Source: Lepidostoma basale (taxonomy: Eukaryota; Arthropoda; Insecta; Trichoptera; Lepidostomatidae). From it: 64,000 bases of DNA. Positions within the stretch are counted from its first letter, which is position 1; each line of letters begins with the position of its first letter. Location of the stretch: assembly GCA_022606425.2 (NCBI GenBank), contig JAHDVF020000864.1:930001-994000 (forward strand), given 5' to 3'. The position numbers were made by a program, and so were the translations under genes. Positions 36,401 through 47,014 of this stretch are shown here, one piece after another. The notes below the pieces were generated by a model, which saw only the letters and a list, made by a program, of their open reading frames with translations, was not told the origin of the DNA and did not search any database.

Positions 36401-39400
36401 GCGCAGTTTTCCACCGTTTGCGTTGTATCGGCAGAACGAACTGCGAGCCCCCACTATGTATTTTTGACTTGCATAACACTGTTTCTCGTCTTTACCAGTG
36501 CTGTCTATACCGCGTATACGATACAACAAACCATTCCATTCCAGCACTCGATTCTTCCGACTTCCAACATGACCAACCGTTAAAATTTGATTAATTTGGT
36601 CATGCATGGACTCCGTACTCCATTTACATCGTTAACGTTTACTTTTTTAATCATTCTTTCTCCATCTCATATTTCCGAACCAACGCAGCGATTTTTTCAT
36701 AATTATGTTCATAATACCTTTTTTCCGCTCTACATTCCTTTTTTATATCAGCATTTGTAATTCTGTCTTACTCTTAGCGCATTTATTCTGCTCTCATCCT
36801 TTTTTTCCCAGTTCCATGCTTCGCTTCCATACACAAGGGTTGAGACCAGAACTCCATTGTGAACGGCCATTTTCGCTTTCATTGATAAATTCTTCTTTCC
36901 AATAACTATTTTTAAATGTCTATTCACTCTGTTACCCGCACCAAGCCTTCTTTCGACGTCACTATTCGTTTGGCCATCCGCTGTGAACATGCTACCTAAA
37001 TACACAAATTCCCTCACCTGCTCCAAGTTCTCTTCGTTCACACTTATGTTACAAACTGTCATTTGCTTTAAAAAACTACCACCTTTGACTTTCCGACATT
37101 CATCATTAAATCGTTTGATTTGTATACCTCATACATTCTCGACACCAAGACTTGTAATTCGTCCGCACTATCCGCAACGAGAACGGCATCGTCCGCGTAA
37201 AGCAGACAATTTACAGACAACAACAATCGTATATTGATTACGCGTGATATTGCCAGGCGCAAACCTAAATTCCTTATTCTACCATGGTCAATTTTATTTT
37301 GTTTCGATTTTCATATGCTTCATTTTGCTTACATGCGAAGTTTTAATCGTTCATTTTGTATACATTATTTACTTTTGTATTTTATTGATCAAAGAGCTAA
37401 GTTGTGACATCGATGTTACACTTTCGTCTGTTTTACACTCTCTTCTGACAATCGTTATGTTTGTTCCATTGTTTAACGTTCGTATATAAACGTTTGTTCT
37501 GGAACTCTGTACTCGTTTTATGCACCAATTAAAAGGTATTCATTCCTTCTGCGGTCTATCCTACTCTTTATTTGAAATCACGCAACCACCCTTCCGTCAC
37601 ATGTGACCGACACTCGATTAAGATTCTGTGAGCACCATCTATAATGGTGAGCTGCTCTCGCTCCGTGTCTCTGTTCTCGGTGCACTCGTGCGCGGCCTCA
37701 CTGCACTTGCGCGTCCAGTAGGAAGGGCGGGTGTATTCGTTTACCGAAACAATCACAAGCACACTAGCTGTTAGAATTATTACGTAATGCTATATTTATT
37801 GTAACCTCCGTATTGAATTCATGGCCAAATTTCTATTAATTGCAGTAAATGTATCTGCCTGGCATGCGCGTTATATATATGTGTATTAATTCATTCAGAA
37901 TGAACTGCACAGTCGATCTACAGACTAAATAATATGCTTCATATAATATTTAACGAAGAAAGCGTGATATTGTAAACTGTCTTTTGCTTCGGAACATAGA
38001 TGTTCGTATTTGAAAATCCATCCAATAAGCAAATGACATCATACGATACTCGCAATATCAGCGGTCGCGGACTTTAGAATATGTCTACCCTCTTTTATAT
38101 TTATGACAATGGTCCTATCAGTTTATTTTTTTTAAAGATTATTCTTTATTATATTTTGTGTATTTTATTATATTTGAACTTGTTGAGTTATATAATATTG
38201 TACTATCGTATTTTATTAAATTTTTGTCAGCTGTTCTGGTTCTCAAGCGAGGTAGCAACGGTGGTATGTGTGTGTGCACACATCTTTAGCGTCCAATAAC
38301 AGGATACTCTAGTCCTCCAATATTTAGATGAACGCGTAATTTGTACTTTATTAATTTTTTGTACCCTTGTAAGTATCTACACCTCCGTGTTGCGTTAGCC
38401 ACCTGTACATTTTCGAAAGTGTAGGAAGTAAAGAAAAATGTTGAATTTGAAATTCGTTCTCCACGTTTACAATTATATTGATCATATTATGTTCTTAGAA
38501 TAGTGTCTTATTAATTCGTTAGGCAACCCGATGGCGGGGTTTCGAGCTGTAGACAGCGACAGCGACAGCGACAGCGGTCTAGTGCAGGCGTAGGTGGCGT
38601 GTGAAGTGCGCCAGTCGCTGCTATCTGTCAGCCCGCTTCCGCTGGTCAGTGGTGGGCATCGATTCCGGATTCCGGCCCGGGCACAGGCGAAATGGAATGC
38701 AAACAATAAATTTCATTGAAAAGACTTCGTTCGCTTCCGGGTCTGCCGAAAGTCTCCGAATATCATATTCTGTATTGTATCCCGCGCGCGGTGAGGCGGG
38801 GCGGGCGGAGAGGGCGAAGGGCTCCGTCTGGGCGCGGGCTTCGCCGCCCGTCCCCTTCCCGCGGCCGGCGGCGCACGCGTGCGAGTGGGACAAAACACCG
38901 CCCGCCACCAGACTGCTCCGCCGTAAACAAAAATCGTTTTCGTCTCCCCACCGCGCGATCATAATAATCCATCCTCCCCGTTTCGTACTGACGTCACGAA
39001 TACATACACCTTTATGCTCTCTGTTTACACGGTTCTTATAGAAATATCCACTATACTCGTATATTTATCATTCCGAATGTAAAAGGCGCAGGGATGTGAT
39101 TTAGGAATCGAAACTGAATCAGTCTTGTTAAGTAATAGCTCTTAAAATATAAATTATTCTTGCTATGGTATGTTTTATCCAACATTGTATCCGCGTAATC
39201 TGGTAACTAACCAATCATGGAATATTTCATCGATGAAAATATTAGTTTGAAGGGAATTGGTCTTGATACGACCCGATCACTCCCAGCCAGCACAAGTGGC
39301 CAAAATCGATCTTCCTTCAGAGGAATACTCCTGGCTGCACGGATCAAGTCCCTCCTAATCCAATAAACAACTTATCAAATCAGTTTTCCAACAACGTTCC

Positions 39401-42400
39401 CATCAAACTTAGGAGGAATAACCACAAATGCCAGAAGATCTATCCCGTCCAATGAAATCGAAACATTCAATGCTTTAGCGTATTTACGGAGATTGGAAAT
39501 TTGATAGAATTTTTTGGTCACGTCAATGTTTTATTCTTATCCGGTTTGTCCACAGAAAAAAATACATTTTAAATGAAATTGTGAGATTTCGTCTGAATTA
39601 AAAAAATCGATAAAGTATATCGCATTTTGTAATTTGGATATTTATTTTCGGGAGTATTTTTTGTAATGGTTCATTGACTTCTTGAAAGCTGTTTCTTTAA
39701 TGTGGGTCAAGTTTAGTTAAACACATTTAGCGCGTACTATTATGAAAATACTCTATTTGAAACCTAAGCATGTAATAGACATCTAATTGAACATATTTTT
39801 GCACATAACATAGATTTCGGTCTTGGAAAAAAAAACATTTATATTTAGGTCTTCTGGCATACAGAGGTTTAGCTTTAAAGGCTATTCCTTTTATAATACA
39901 TCTGTTTAAAACGTTTTTGGAAAGGTTATTTAGTGGTTAGTTTATGCAGAGGCTAATCTGTGTGGGCCGGAGTGCTCCGAAGAAGAGCGAGGGCGGATTT
40001 AGGGTTCATGAAAAGTCTCCCTTTTTTCCCCGTCCAGGGATGCGTAAATGGAAGACCAGTTAACGTTGGCCGTGTAAGTATGGCGGTACGACTCTCATTA
40101 TTTCAGATAGGATGCTGTTTCCGAGATGAAGAGAGAAGAGTAGTGCCTGGGTGGGGAGGTGGTGGGTGATAGCATCCTGCGTGAGGCCATTTTGTTTGGT
40201 GGAGCGAATGAATGGTGGGCGGAATTTAGACCCCGGGGCGACTGTTATTTTTTTCCAGACGATAGTCGCTAGCTCCATCGTTTGTAATAAACATTTTTTA
40301 TTTTTATTTATTTAAAATAATCTGACTTAATATAAATCTAAAATAATATACGAAAGGAAAGGGGATTGCCAATTGGAATCACCCTTATGTATACATTTCA
40401 TTGTTGGTGCTCATTTTATCTATTCATATTTAATATGGCATTTCTGGTATATTCTATCGGATATTTGGCAATATCCTAGCAGCCTTCAGTATGTAAGCAT
40501 ACTTTTTTTACACTCTTCCGCTAAGATACGCGGATTTCTTCATTATTAAAAAAATATTTTTCTCTCGAAGTTTTATGAACCTATTTTGGTCAATTGTGCG
40601 GACTATGAACTTTACGAAAAATAGTTTTATTGTGTTTTACGTAAATGAGTTTTATTCATATATCCGTATTTAATATATTTTTAAAAAATATATATTATTC
40701 TTATTTATAGTTTTTGGAAAACGCTCGCGTGAGCTCCCTCAGAATCCTGCGTGATTCCAACTGGAATCCCGAAACTTGAATCGTTTACCGTTCCCACCCG
40801 TGCAATGGCGAGTTGACGGAGGCAATACTTGCATCATGATTTAGTAAACAAATCTCTTCAGCACATCCGAATAATAATTTGAAACATGAATCTTACAGAT
40901 TTGACTTGGTTTATTTTGGTTCAGCTAATGATTATACAAGACGGTATGTTCAGTTGACATTGACACTGACTAGTTTGGGAGTATTTCGCATTTATTTTCT
41001 GTTTTTCATGTTTATACAATAGTTGTGTGCACAGTCTGTCGCTGCCTGCCCCGTGCCGCATGCCGCGCTGTTCGCTGTGCGAGTGGGCCATCACTCTGTC
41101 GCGGAGGAAATATTTGTAGAGTAAACGAAGCAATCGCATTTTCTATAAACACGATTTGCAGTCGGAATAGTGGTATCCTTGCAAACATTGAAACACCGCT
41201 CAGGATTCCCTGCAGGCTGCACCCTGGCTGTGGCCCTCGCGGTTATCCTACATCCCGCTTCTCTTATTTATTACTCTCCATTTTAATGAATAACTACTCG
41301 CCGTATAATATTTTTATAATTAATCTTTCACTCCTTGAAATAAAGCGGGACATACGTAATGCATAACATAAATTCTATCTGAATTCAAATATATATAAAT
41401 CTTATGTTTCTCTTCACTTTTACGATAGTTAATTACATTTTTACACAACACACAACGACGGTAGTTGCATTATTTGCATACACGATTATTTTACGATAAA
41501 ATGTTTTGGTATGTCTATTAAGTATGACTGGAGAAGTTTATATTGTGAAAAATAACCCTCCCAGATGACATTTGATTATTACGTGTCTTGAATGCCATCG
41601 AATTGTGACAGTTTCTATGCGTCTGTCCACACTATGTACGCTGCTAATCCCAAGTTGTCAACTACATCTGTATGCATTATATTATCATGCTAATGAACCT
41701 CTCCGGTGATGGGTACTCATTTTCCAAACGATCAGCTACTTTTTGTTTAAAGTAGAAAATGTGTATCTTGTTTGGCCTTACTCACAATTCGAGTTCAGTC
41801 ATCAAAGTGGAAAAGGTTCTATGGAGGACGGCCAAGCTGTGCAACACGTTCCGCTGGGCAGGGGCGCGACCCTCTCTTGGCCCGCGATCTGACCGCCCGC
41901 GCCTGTCTGCAGTGTCCTCGTTGTCGCGAAACCGGGGAGAGGGAAACCGCTTACTTGAGATACAGTTGTATCGAGCGGAACAGCGACACGCTCGTTAATA
42001 GGGACAACTGCATAAAACGATAATGAAATGTAATCTTCCGCTACTGGCGCGCCCGTTGCTGCCGCGGACGGCTCTCTTATTCCCGGCCGTAGGCGGGAGT
42101 CGGCCATTCGCAACATATACGAGTACAACACAATTCGTGCGTATATTGTCGCGCTTCTGCACATAAATGTCTGTGTCTGTGTTTACTTGTCGCCACGGAG
42201 CCTTCAATGACCCCTTTATTTTGCATGTTTGTCGACTACAACCGATTCGTTTACGTCTGGAGGCTTAGTTCTTCTCCGAGTGCGCTGTAATGTATGGTAT
42301 GTTTACAGTTCCGAGTAATCTTTTGGATCTCGCGTTCGCTGCTGCCGCCGCGGGCACGGCGCGGCGTTCGGCCACGAATCGAGTATTGTTTTTCTAATCT

Positions 42401-45400
42401 TTGCGATTAGTCCCTTTATTGGGCGCTTCACTGAGTGGGATAATTGTTCAAAGTGCGCTGATTTAATTTATCCTTTAATCGGCCTCGCCCGTTATACATA
42501 GAACAAATTCCTGCGGCGGCGTGCGGCGCGGTGGCCGCGAGCAGCAGAAAAGAAAGGAAGTTATTTCTGGCTGCGCCGCGCGGCGCCACGGGCCGCCCCG
42601 AAATGTCGCTGTGAAATTTATGACACATTTTCAGCGAAACTTCATTTTATTGATATTGACGACGTTTCAGTATACAGGGATACTACGAACACTACATAAA
42701 AAATCCAATGGAGGTGATTTTGTTGTATTTAGGGCTGATCCATTACATCCATAAGTGCCAAGTATCAAAACAGTCAAAATTTTGATTTTGACCCCAATTG
42801 GTGTTAAATATAAAGCCCAAAAAATGTGCAAAGGTGTAAAGTGATTGAATAATATAGGATAGTTCAAACTTCACTTAAATGACAGCTATTATCTTCAACA
42901 GTATTTTGCCTTATCTTTTTCTTTGTTATATGTTTAAACCACTAAGCACCTTTGTAATATTCAGCCTTCAATTTAATTCGATTTTATGGTTTGATTTATT
43001 GTTAACATTTCATAAGCAAGTCTTTTCTCTGAAAATAAATAATATATTAATTATTTTATTTTAAAATTGGTCTTATTTGAAACTATAATAATGAAAGTGT
43101 TGTGATGAATCGTTTCAAGTACATAAACAAATAAAAAAATCAAATTTTCATCACCGTAGTGAGGAACTGAAACAAAACATTATATGGTGCACATTTAGTC
43201 ATCTCGGTATGTAGGAACCTCGATTGTACACAAAACCTGCCCTTATTATGTATGGTATAATTTAATTGAATCTGGGAACATTGTTGACTATTATTGATTG
43301 TGGTTCAGTGACTTCGCAATAACCGTTTTCATTCATGTAGGTCAAGTTCATTTAACACGTTTAATGCACACACTCATAAAAATATTCAATTAGTCAAGTC
43401 AAGTTAAATATAATTTATGTATTCGGAAGTTCCTTTATTTTAGGAAAAAAGATTTATTTTACATTCTTTTCACTGGATTTAAAAAAAACTTGCTTTTAAC
43501 TAACTAATCATCACGCCGTCTCCCGAAGGTCTAGGCGGAAAAATGAACCTCCAAACCGCTCTTTCCTGACATACTTCAACATTCATACATCGTGTCATTA
43601 CAACTTGTCAACTTGTTAATATTTCCTGTAAACAATAATTTTAGGGGTACCCATAAATAAAGTTGTTTTTTTTCGATGAAATTTAAAATATTTTTTCTTG
43701 AACTTCATAAAACTTTTCTTATATTTACAAAATAATTATTAGCTATTACTTTATTAAGCTATCTTTCATCAACATTTTCAATAACCTTTCGTAAAATCAG
43801 ATCATTCGGCTGATTATAATCAGAAATAGCCATTTATTATATTTAGAAATTCACACCTCTTAAAAATGTTTCATAAAACGAAATAGGTGAAATCAGGTGG
43901 TGCAAAATCCAGCAAGTGTATGTGGATGAAACAAGATAACCCAGCCAAGATTCCTACGTTTTCACGTGTCAATTTCACAGCATGATTTCGCTACTGGAGA
44001 GTAATGATATCTCTAATCACCGAAGTTGGCCTCTTAACTTACTTACTTCCTATGGCCATACAACTCTTGAAGAGATGCCTCCCTGATGATTTTTCTCCAA
44101 GCTCCTCGATCCTGTGCCTTTTGTTCTCAGCAGTCCGATTTGTCCAACCCAGCCAGATCAGCCAGAACATTATCCATTAGGCGCTGCCTAGAGCAAAGCA
44201 AATAATTTTTTTAGAATCCCCCATACACAACAATAACACCTTTTTTAATCAATGACCGTTTAGAGGCTGAAATAGCCTTTTGTCCACCGAATAACAGTAG
44301 TTTTTTCTTCATATTTTAATGGAAAACCAATTTTTTATCACCAGTAACTAAATCACGAAGAAATGGGTTTAACCTTTTTTTGTGTGGGTTCAAAAACCTT
44401 TTTTTTCAAATTTTGTCCGCCTTCTTCAGGATCCTTGCGAGTACTAGACCAGAATATTCACTATTTTAGATAATTTATCGATGGTCAGCATGAATTCTTC
44501 CTCCACCTGGTTGGTGGTTCGTCCATTTAGAGGCTCGTTTTCGAAACTCAAATAATCAACCACCGTTGGCATTAATTAATTATGGTGGATTTTCTCTGCC
44601 CGCCCTCCCCCCTGTTTGTTGTTGTTTTGAATATGCACATTAAGAGTCAATAAGAAATAGCAGTTCATAGATTTGGGTATTGGTGATTCGTTTTACTTTG
44701 ATGATAAGTTAGTAATGTTTGTTTTTGTTGTTTTCAGATTTTGGAGCCAACCTTCAAAACGGAGCCATTAGACGTGCCATTGAAAAAGTCCAAGATTGAG
44801 GACTTACATTACAACTTCCACAATACCTACCTGTACACTTTGGACTATCTACAGATGGTGGCTTTGTGTGAAAACCAGAACAATCAATACAATATTTCAG
44901 CATTTAAACCCTGGCTTAGCAAGCGACCCTTCATAACCCATGACCCTCCATTGCTGCAGCACCCCGAGAAGGTGGTACACCTGAAGGACACGTCCCGGTT
45001 CGAGAGAACATTCCAGCCCAACGTGGCCCTCAAGCCGCAGCAGCCGCCCACGCCGCCCAGCTCGGACGAGATCACCTCCTCCACGTCTCCGCTGCCCTGC
45101 GCACCGGCGCCCCCCGACTGCGAACTCTCCACTGATACGGACGAGGAGGACCAGCCTCACATCCGAAAAGCCTCCCCGCCGCTCTTTGCTCAGGGATTAC
45201 AACATAAGGAATCGCTAGTCGCCAAAAATACTGAAAGTATCAGAGAAAAAGATCATATATTAGAGCAATCCCAAGAAATTGAGAAGAAAGCAGCCATTAT
45301 TGCGAAGCAAGCTGAAACCATCTTGGAGAAAAAGTCCATCATCGCAGGACAGTTAGAATTACTGAAAGAAAAAGAAGAAGTGATAGCTAAGCAGGCGGAA

Positions 45401-45631
45401 CTGTTGAAGGAGAAGGATCTAATTATTGCCAAACAAGCAGAAGCTATTCGACGGAAAGAAGAAAATATTTTGCAAGAATGCGAAGCGAAGGGTTTAGCAG
45501 ATAAGGACCTTAACAAGAATAGTGAGACTTTATTAGAAAGTGAAGCAGTTAGTTGTGAAGAGCCGAGGTCAGGAAGTGCGCCTGGCAAGGCTAGTGAACA
45601 CGAGGTGCCCTGTGCCAACAGGAGGGAGTGA
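27424..45631 (+). CDS. Snoo: Ski/Sno family transcriptional co-repressor
   Basis: Nuclear co-repressor that binds Smads and antagonises TGF-beta/BMP/activin signalling. Coding exons are 27424-28242 and 44738-45631, joined in phase 0 (KRKQ|ILEP), giving 570 residues. The Dachshund-homology domain spans about 64-155 ([37 protein letters not shown]). The SAND-like Smad4-binding domain spans about 169-262 ([12 protein letters not shown], a series of zinc-ligand Cys, [16 protein letters not shown]). The second exon has the ISAFKPWL and FQPNVALKP region conserved in Ski, a Pro/Ser-rich linker, and a coiled coil at about 433-523 for dimerisation. Ski/Sno is favoured over the Skor/fuss branch by [11 protein letters not shown] and the Ski-like linker. 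The intron is 16.5 kb. Further alternative exons in it cannot be excluded. Confidence 0.93.
29250..29610. other. GC-rich island in the Ski/Sno intron
   Basis: High-GC non-repetitive sequence (GTCGGCGAGCGGCGAGCTCG, CCGGTGCCGGTGGCGG) in an AT-rich intron. No long open frame with a recognisable domain. Candidate intronic enhancer or alternative promoter, by inference only. Confidence 0.3.
32913..33551 (-). mobile_element. Internally deleted pogo/Tigger-like element
   Basis: A 639-bp element flanked by TA on both sides, with terminal inverted repeats of about 23 bp (CAGTAAAACCTCGATATAAC... and its inverted counterpart TCGAGGTTTTACTG), the pogo/Tigger type. On the minus strand at 33379-33179 a 66-residue frame reads ...[11 protein letters not shown]...[15 protein letters not shown], resembling the C-terminus of Tigger-type transposases. 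The DDE core is missing, so it is non-autonomous. Confidence 0.85.
33656..33888. mobile_element. 233-bp MITE with TA flanks
   Basis: The ends CAGGGGAAAAACAAGGAATG and CATTCCTTGTTTTTCCCCTG are exact inverted repeats, continuing to GTCAGT/ACTGAC, and are flanked by TA. Immediately outside, GAAGACTAG on the left and GTCTTC on the right are also inverted. No coding capacity. Confidence 0.85.
34243..35074. mobile_element. PiggyBac-type MITE (TTAACACGTTGACTGCC ends) split by a LINE
   Basis: The left end is TTAACACGTTGACTGCC. The right end (GGGGCAGTCAACGTTTTAG) is its inverted version with the terminal TTAA eroded. Subterminal palindromes CTACGAGATAACTCGTAG (34261-34278) and ACTACGAGGTATCTCGTAC (about 34820) repeat inside. 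The central 34303-34790 is a separate LINE fragment. The ends match widespread insect piggyBac MITEs. Confidence 0.6.
34303..34790 (-). mobile_element. RTE-like LINE 3' fragment inserted in MITE
   Basis: Degenerate RTE-like 3' sequence. The minus strand ends in a GAA-type tail (CTTCTTTTTCTTCTC on plus), with phrases such as [18 protein letters not shown], and stops interrupt it. It splits the piggyBac-type MITE around it. Confidence 0.5.
35336..35436 (+). repeat. Repeat family D, partial copy
   Basis: Shares CTTCCAACAATGTTCCCATC, CAGACGTAAGAGGAATAGCC and GAGCTGAACCTCTGTAAGCC with the copy at 22.7 kb. A short related piece is at about 39370-39440. Confidence 0.55.
36497..37262 (-). pseudogene. 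LINE-B reverse transcriptase, 3' half with 3' UTR
   Basis: On minus, 37262-37068 reads [20 protein letters not shown] (YADD catalytic motif) up to [10 protein letters not shown] frame break follows, and 37062-36748 continues with [38 protein letters not shown]. The 3' UTR runs to about 36497. This is the best coding copy of LINE-B, whose 3' ends recur at 6.8, 18.1, 43.5, 58.6 and 60.6 kb. It is truncated and shifted, so inactive. Confidence 0.8.
38520..38965. other. GC-rich island with (GACAGC)n microsatellite in the Ski/Sno intron
   Basis: Contains GACAGC-type hexamer repeats at about 38552-38578 and very GC-rich sequence to 38910. Frames are open on both strands simply because of composition, and none shows a domain. 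Possible alternative promoter/first exon or enhancer. Confidence 0.35.
39838..40275 (-). repeat. Repeat family D, longest copy (inverted)
   Basis: On minus it contains GCACTCCGGCCCACACAG, TTAGCCTCTGCATAAAC, AGGAATAGCC and TATGCCAGAAGACC, matching 52.75-53.04 kb. The plus strand at about 40031 carries GCGTAAATGGAAGACCAGTT, coding [10 protein letters not shown] in one frame; the 52.8-kb copy has GCVNGRPANV. Unclassified interspersed repeat. Confidence 0.6.
41815..42620. other. GC-rich islands in distal Ski/Sno intron
   Basis: Three blocks (about 41820-41960, 42040-42110 and 42330-42620), with a smaller one at 41030-41240, are rich in CpG (GCTGCCGCCGCGGGCACGGC, TGCGCCGCGCGGCGCC). No splice-bounded exon is recognisable. 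Candidate regulatory sequence, inferred from composition only. Confidence 0.3.
42733..42970 (+). mobile_element. MITE, TGAAGGCTGG family, copy 2 (eroded left end)
   Basis: Shares CCAATTGGTGTTAAATATAAAG, GTGATTGAATAATATAG and the right end AGCACCTTTGTAATATTCAG then CCTTCA with the copies at 2.5 and 48.7 kb. The left inverted repeat is degenerate. Confidence 0.65.
43499..43640 (-). mobile_element. LINE-B 3' end
   Basis: ACTAACTAATCATCACGCCG, then TCTCCCGAAGGTCTAGGCGG and CTTCAACATTCATACATCG, as in the other LINE-B tails. Confidence 0.55.
43640..44560 (-). pseudogene. Decayed mariner transposase, split by a LINE scrap
   Basis: On minus, 44560-44210 reads [17 protein letters not shown] (VTGDEKW motif), then [15 protein letters not shown] and a VIVVYGG stretch. 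After an unrelated insert at about 44205-44035, the frame resumes with AVKLTREN and [12 protein letters not shown] (the family motif DLAPSDFHLF). Many stops and frameshifts. It ends about 180 bases before the last Ski/Sno exon. Confidence 0.6.
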
Positions 45632-46208
45632 CCCCCTCTGCTCCGGCCACCCGATCCCACCTTAATCTCTATAGACTCTTAATCTCTAATGAACCTACTA
45701 TTACTCCTTAATATTAATTATTGATTAATGGAAGAATAAGACATTTTCAAAGCATTTGTCGATTGGTCCGTGATGAGTGATTCGCCACGCAATCAAATTG
45801 TTTGCGAGTGCTCCGCGGGCCCCGGACGGGGAGGGGCCGCAGTCACGCAGGAATAGTACTTATGTTATGAACATAGCTATCCCATGTACTATTTTAAAAC
45901 GAGTATAATATCTCATAGTCACGCTATATATGAAACAATGTACAAAGTCTCGTATAATCATCTTACGCTTTAAGATTATTATTATTTACTCCAACTTGTT
46001 AAGAAAAGTATATATAAATGTATACATAATATATAAATTATATGATGTTACTTGTTGATTTTTTTTTCAGATTATTTGTTAAAAATTATATTACTCGTTT
46101 ATGCGTCTGTCAAAAATATTTTAATCGATTTGAAAGTACAAAACTTGAAGGTGCTGTATCAATTGTCAACAGCATTGGGTAATTTAATGTAATTCACTTT
46201 AAAGGTAG

Positions 46209-46214
46209 AATAAA
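46209..46214 (+). terminator. Candidate polyadenylation signal of the Ski/Sno gene
   Basis: AATAAA in GTAGAATAAACAATAGG, about 580 bases downstream of the TGA stop. The preceding 3' UTR has GC-rich patches (45.81 kb) like the gene itself. Confidence 0.35.
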
Positions 46215-46707
46215 CAATAGGTTTTCTAAAGTACGGTAAGAGGGCGCCGCCCCGCGGCTGCCGCGTGATCTCAAGGTGTCGGCGTGTTACTACTCACAAT
46301 GTCAATAATCTACAACTTAGGGTTAATGCCAAACCAAACCATTTGCAAATGTTTCTTATTTAAAAGTGCGCAGTTTACAGAAAATACCCCTCCATATGTT
46401 GTATAATATATGCCCACATTACGCCTTTTCACCCTTGTTTTATTTCCTCCGCACTCCATACTCCCAGACATCTACAAAACAATATTGTATTTCAAATTAG
46501 TTCAAGATTTAATGTTGGAAGAAAGAAAAAATGCTAATTCATGTAGACAGGTACAGGTGTCGGATTGACCACCATTGCCATCAGATTTTTGTTACTTCGT
46601 CGTGATAATGTACTTAGGCTTTACTCTAGTAAATTCGTTGCAGCGGTCTAATGGTATAATATAGTTTGTAAAAGTGAGCAAGTGAAATATTCCACCCATT
46701 ATTACAG

Positions 46708-47014
46708 TTAGAGCACAACACAAGCACTCCAACAGGCATTTTGAGGCAGCTCAGGTTGAACATCTTTCACTGGAGGCATTTCAGAGCGCAGTGTGGTCAT
46801 CTGCACCGATGCATTGATGTTTATGGATAGTTGTATGGAACACATTATTTTACTTTAAAGTGAAATACTTTAATAAAATTGTATTCTTACATTCAAAACT
46901 TTTGCACGGTGTACTTTGGAGATTTCCCATTGCTGAGTGTAGTATAATAACAGATCACTTTGTGCTCGGAATGCCTCCATCTTAATTTGATTGAGATTGT
47001 CAACTATAAAGGAC
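46708..47014 (-). CDS. Last two exons of an unrecognised gene ending in a CaaX box
   Basis: Exon 47014-46891 is flanked by a TTTTCAG acceptor and an AAT|GTAAGA donor and encodes 41 residues (SFIVDNLNQIKMEAFRAQSD..., then YYTQQWEISKVHRAKVLN), probably helical. Exon 46800-46708 follows a GGTGCAG acceptor in the same phase and encodes 30 residues (MTTLRSEMPPVKDVQPELPQ, then NACWSACVVL) before TAA. The C-terminus CVVL fits a CaaX prenylation signal with Leu (geranylgeranyl type), suggesting membrane attachment. The first exon starts with the last base of a split codon, so coding exons should lie upstream (above 47014), but I could not find them. A 60-residue start at internal MEAFRAQ is an alternative. 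I do not recognise the family. Confidence 0.5.

Noticed and set aside
38601..39041. Overlapping open frames on both strands
   Set aside because: Produced by GC-rich composition with few stops; no recognisable domain in any frame.
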